Below, piece after piece: positions 7,500-9,841 of a stretch of DNA of 9,841 nt. A program made the translations under genes and the position numbers. Under the pieces are notes generated by a model. It saw nothing but the letters and a program-made list of their open reading frames with translations. It was not told the DNA's origin and made no database searches. Position 1 is the stretch's first letter; every line of letters starts with the position of its first letter. Source of the DNA: an uncultured Porphyromonadaceae bacterium (GTDB lineage Bacteria; Bacteroidota; Bacteroidia; Bacteroidales; Muribaculaceae); NCBI GenBank assembly GCA_947176615.1, contig CAMWRO010000078.1:1-9841 (forward strand), read 5' to 3'.

Positions 7500-9661
7500 C
7501 GCCCGATGTGACGGTTCATGACTTGCAGTGCCACTTCGACGGCATCACCTTCTGAATCGGCCGGATAGGGGTTGCGCGATTTCACCCATTTTTCATCCAT
7601 GTCGTAAAAATCAATCGGCTCGCTCTTTTCGCCTGCCAGCTCGGCCCTCTTGGCGCGAATCCATGTAGTCCAACGGGTGAGATAAAGGTCTCTGAGCACT
7701 CCCGCCCACTCGCGGTGGGCATAGTCGCGCAATCCGCCATCCTCGCTGGCCACACGGGGGCCCCATGTGGAAATCAACAGGCGCGCGTTCCATTCCATTT
7801 GGTCCTTTTCGCTCGGCGACACTCCCAGACTGCGGGCATCGGCTATCCATTTTCCCACCTTGAACTCAGGCCGGGTCGACAGCAACGCATTCTGTCCCTC
7901 GATAAGGCCGAGGAACCGCTCAGAGCAGTCGGCAAAACGGAGTTCGTCCCCCGCGCTGAGCGCGTCGGTCATCTCGCGATAGGTCATCCGACCTTTCTCG
8001 GCCATTGCCTGACGCACGATATCGACCAAGTCATACCGGTAGTTCTCGTTGTCACGGAACCTGTCGGCCGACATGATGAATATCCGCGCGGCATTGATGA
8101 CATCTTCCGGCTCATAATAATGTTTCATGCGGCTCCAGCTCGACACCTGATAAACATCGGTCGAGGGACGGGCACAGAACACTGATTCGCTCGTGCCCTG
8201 CTGAAGATTGCCGGGAGGACAGTTATAAATCGAGTTGGCAAGCATGACCCACGAGTCATATACAGCCTTGTCAAAAGCTCCGTAACGCGCCTCGACATAG
8301 CTTTTCAGCCAATCCTCTTTACTGAACTTTTCAGAGCGCCACATCAGCTCGCTCATGAGCTCATACATTACCGGGTTGTTCTCGATACCCTCCATCGTCA
8401 GGCCGATGCCTGTCATTCTCTTTCCGTGGGGCGACGATTTAGCCTTGTAATATTCATCGATAAGATAGTCCATGCGTCCGTGCAGGCCCACGTTGCCGCC
8501 GAAGTTCAGCAACATACAGTAAAGCCACTGATGAGGCGCATATCCCTCGGGGCGTTTCTCGGGTGCGGGGGATTCAGGGTCGCCCCACTGCGGACGGATT
8601 TCCGACGCAAGGTCAAGGACCATAAGGTCGCCGGGATTAACCCCGTCGAGCAACGCGCGCCGAGGGTTCTCGCGCCATCCCTGTATCACCCACACGGCAC
8701 GGGGATTGGCACGTTTCATTGCCGAGGCGATGATTCCGCCCGCCTCGCACAGGTCGACCCCTTCGAGGCTTCCTCCCTCGTGAAACGGATCCATGCTGTA
8801 AAAATCAGCCGGCCCGTAGAGGCGAGTCAGTTCGTCATAATAGGCCGAGGCTATCTCTCCGAATTTCGGGTCGTCGGATTTCAGGAACACGGGACGCACA
8901 AAACCGTTCCACACCCCTTCGCCCGACACTTTCACCCCGAGGCGTTCCCCCGCGTCATGAGGCAGCATTCCCGAGTAGCCGGGCAACACGGGCGACATCC
9001 CATATTCTTTCATGCGTCCGAGTATCTGTTTCTGCAGTTTCTCGCGACTCGCATACCATTCGGGAGAATTGGGTCCGCCCCACCCTTCGAGATTGTTCAT
9101 CAGCCACCATGCCTGAAAACCGGGACCGGCGACAAACTCGTCTATTTCGGCTGGCTGATAGCCGAGTCGTTGCAGCGTGTTTCGCCACACCACGTCCATT
9201 CCCGTCATAGCAAGCGGCATATTGATGCCGTGCAACGCCATCCAGTCGATTTCGCGCTCCCACCGTTTCCAGTCCCAGAACGCCATCGAGTAGGAATGAG
9301 TGCAATAGTTGAGATAGTAACGCCAGTGGGCCGTGGTCTCGTGCCGCTCCGTTTTCGACGGCAGCGGCAACACATCGGGCAGCTCGGCCGTCATGCAGTT
9401 CCACGACAGATGGATGCCCGCGTAATATTTCAGATACCAGTTCACGCCCGCAGCGACGTTTACCGCATTGTTGCCCGTAATCGACGGCTTGCCGTTGACC
9501 GAACCGATTTCAAAGAAATCCTTGTCGCCGCCGGTCTCCTTCAGCACAAACCGTGTCGACGCCCCCGGCTGCACACGTTCAAGCAACCCCTCAACAGGGT
9601 GCGCACCGTTCATCGCAAGCACACCCGCCAATAAAGATATTACAAACAGAAAATATTTCAT
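7496..9661 (-). CDS. Secreted alpha-N-acetylglucosaminidase, GH89 (NAGLU family)
   Basis: A 721-residue exported glycosidase predicted to remove terminal alpha-linked N-acetylglucosamine, for example from gastric or intestinal mucin glycans or heparan-type chains. The signal peptide is residues 1 to about 20 (MKYFLFVISLLAGVLAMNG); no lipobox cysteine is seen, so periplasmic or secreted rather than lipoprotein. Family layout is complete: a small N-terminal domain (about 25-105), a TIM-barrel catalytic domain (about 106-445) and an all-alpha C-terminal domain. Signature stretches include HWRYYLNYCTHSYSMAFWDW, MALHGINMPLA, YCMLLNFGGNVGLHGR. By comparison with human NAGLU (Glu316, Glu446), the acid/base is Glu295 (DPFHEGG) and the nucleophile Glu424 (LTMEGIENN), with 129 residues between them versus 130 in the human enzyme. 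Length also matches (743 in human). The gene ends inside the dnaG start (4-base overlap), and a promoter box lies about 30 bases upstream. Confidence 0.96.
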   Translation of the reverse strand: MKYFLFVISLLAGVLAMNGAHPVEGLLERVQPGASTRFVLKETGGDKDFFEIGSVNGKPSITGNNAVNVAAGVNWYLKYYAGIHLSWNCMTAELPDVLPLPSKTERHETTAHWRYYLNYCTHSYSMAFWDWKRWEREIDWMALHGINMPLAMTGMDVVWRNTLQRLGYQPAEIDEFVAGPGFQAWWLMNNLEGWGGPNSPEWYASREKLQKQILGRMKEYGMSPVLPGYSGMLPHDAGERLGVKVSGEGVWNGFVRPVFLKSDDPKFGEIASAYYDELTRLYGPADFYSMDPFHEGGSLEGVDLCEAGGIIASAMKRANPRAVWVIQGWRENPRRALLDGVNPGDLMVLDLASEIRPQWGDPESPAPEKRPEGYAPHQWLYCMLLNFGGNVGLHGRMDYLIDEYYKAKSSPHGKRMTGIGLTMEGIENNPVMYELMSELMWRSEKFSKEDWLKSYVEARYGAFDKAVYDSWVMLANSIYNCPPGNLQQGTSESVFCARPSTDVYQVSSWSRMKHYYEPEDVINAARIFIMSADRFRDNENYRYDLVDIVRQAMAEKGRMTYREMTDALSAGDELRFADCSERFLGLIEGQNALLSTRPEFKVGKWIADARSLGVSPSEKDQMEWNARLLISTWGPRVASEDGGLRDYAHREWAGVLRDLYLTRWTTWIRAKRAELAGEKSEPIDFYDMDEKWVKSRNPYPADSEGDAVEVALQVMNRHIGR

Positions 9662-9688
9662 GATTGGTCAATAATTCAATTATAACCA

Positions 9689-9696
9689 CAAAGATA
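9689..9696 (-). promoter_or_regulatory. Bacteroidetes-type -7 promoter box for the GH89-dnaG unit
   Basis: TATCTTTG on the minus strand is an exact match to the Bacteroidetes -7 consensus TAnnTTTG. It would start transcription about 20-25 bases before the GH89 ATG, giving a short AT-rich leader. A convincing TTTG element near -33 is not seen. A second consensus match (TATTTTTG, 9747-9740, minus) lies 51 bases further upstream and could be an additional start. Confidence 0.6.
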
Positions 9697-9736
9697 CAAC
9701 TAATCCGCGACATTCCGGCCCCTTCCCCCGCGCCTT

Positions 9737-9789
9737 TAACAAAAATAGCTACGAAAAAAACGTCCCACTCCCGCCACCGCTATTTGTTA
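9737..9789. repeat. Imperfect inverted repeat upstream of the GH89-dnaG promoter
   Basis: TAACAAAAATAGC (9737-9749) and GCTATTTGTTA (9779-9789) are complementary apart from a 2-base length difference in the A-run, separated by 29 bases. The left arm contains the second TAnnTTTG-type box. It may be an operator or the remnant of a hairpin; the A/T runs make a chance match fairly likely. Beyond it, up to 9841, I see only T-rich sequence and no credible gene. Confidence 0.3.
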
Positions 9790-9841
9790 GCTGTTATGTG
9801 TTTTTTTTTATGTTTTTTCTGTCTGGTGTAAACTTATGACG

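Noticed and set aside
6669..7511. Plus-strand open frame of 280 codons, and another at 5748-6308
   Set aside because: Both are antisense to dnaG, including its zinc-finger and Toprim coding parts; no domain or start context supports them.
8955..9404. Minus-strand open frame of 149 codons
   Set aside because: It is in another frame of the same strand inside the GH89 gene and has no recognisable motif.
8426..9634. Plus-strand open frame of 402 codons
   Set aside because: It lies wholly antisense to the GH89 gene, whose catalytic motifs and length match its family; the antisense protein is rich in His, Arg and Pro with no recognisable domain, a typical shadow of a GC-rich gene.
9790..9841. Possible gene at the right edge on either strand
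   Set aside because: The plus-strand ATG in the T-rich region meets a stop after nine codons; the minus-strand frames entering from the edge stop within about 16 codons, too short to call the end of a gene.

Overview
The window looks like chromosome of a gut Bacteroidales bacterium, most likely of the Muribaculaceae type. This is inferred from protein style: a C10 cysteine protease ending in an 'LPAGIYIVNGRK'-type tail, a long Bacteroidetes-type DnaG, a secreted GH89 glycosidase, a TAnnTTTG-type promoter box and no clear Shine-Dalgarno sites. A foreign, AT-rich integrase gene enters from the left edge.

Layout. (1) Positions 1-1712, minus strand: tyrosine recombinase/integrase with its C-terminus cut off by the window edge. 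It is very AT-rich (positions 661-720 are 30% GC by hand count) and carries an unusual long C-terminal extension. (2) Positions 1713-2097: about 385 bases with no gene. The int-proximal part (to about 1835) is AT-rich with short direct and inverted repeats, as expected near an attachment site or int operator. The distal part (1857-2040) is richer in GC and full of stem-loops, including two identical 8-base strands competing for one partner. (3) Positions 2098-5121, plus strand: secreted multidomain C10 (streptopain-like) cysteine protease with an LRR_5/BspA-like region and a Big2-like domain. Its two ends have host-like GC (about 62%) but its interior is about 30% GC, so it is compositionally mosaic. 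(4) Positions 5122-5243: convergent intergenic gap with a strong 13-bp hairpin terminator. (5) Positions 5244-7499, minus strand: dnaG primase. (6) Positions 7496-9661, minus strand: secreted GH89 alpha-N-acetylglucosaminidase, overlapping the dnaG start by 4 bases (ATGA). (7) Positions 9662-9841: promoter region of the GH89-dnaG pair.

How it fits together. GH89 and dnaG form a tightly coupled two-gene transcription unit reading leftwards and converging on the C10 protease gene, with a shared terminator between them. The glycosidase would trim terminal alpha-GlcNAc from mucin-type or glycosaminoglycan glycans, and the C10 protease is a secreted proteolytic enzyme; both suit a mucosal lifestyle. 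The integrase marks one end of an integrative element that appears to have inserted just upstream of the protease gene, the rest lying to the left of the window. No wholly new system can be demonstrated here. The most unusual items are the extended integrase, the structured leader between integrase and protease, and the mosaic protease gene.
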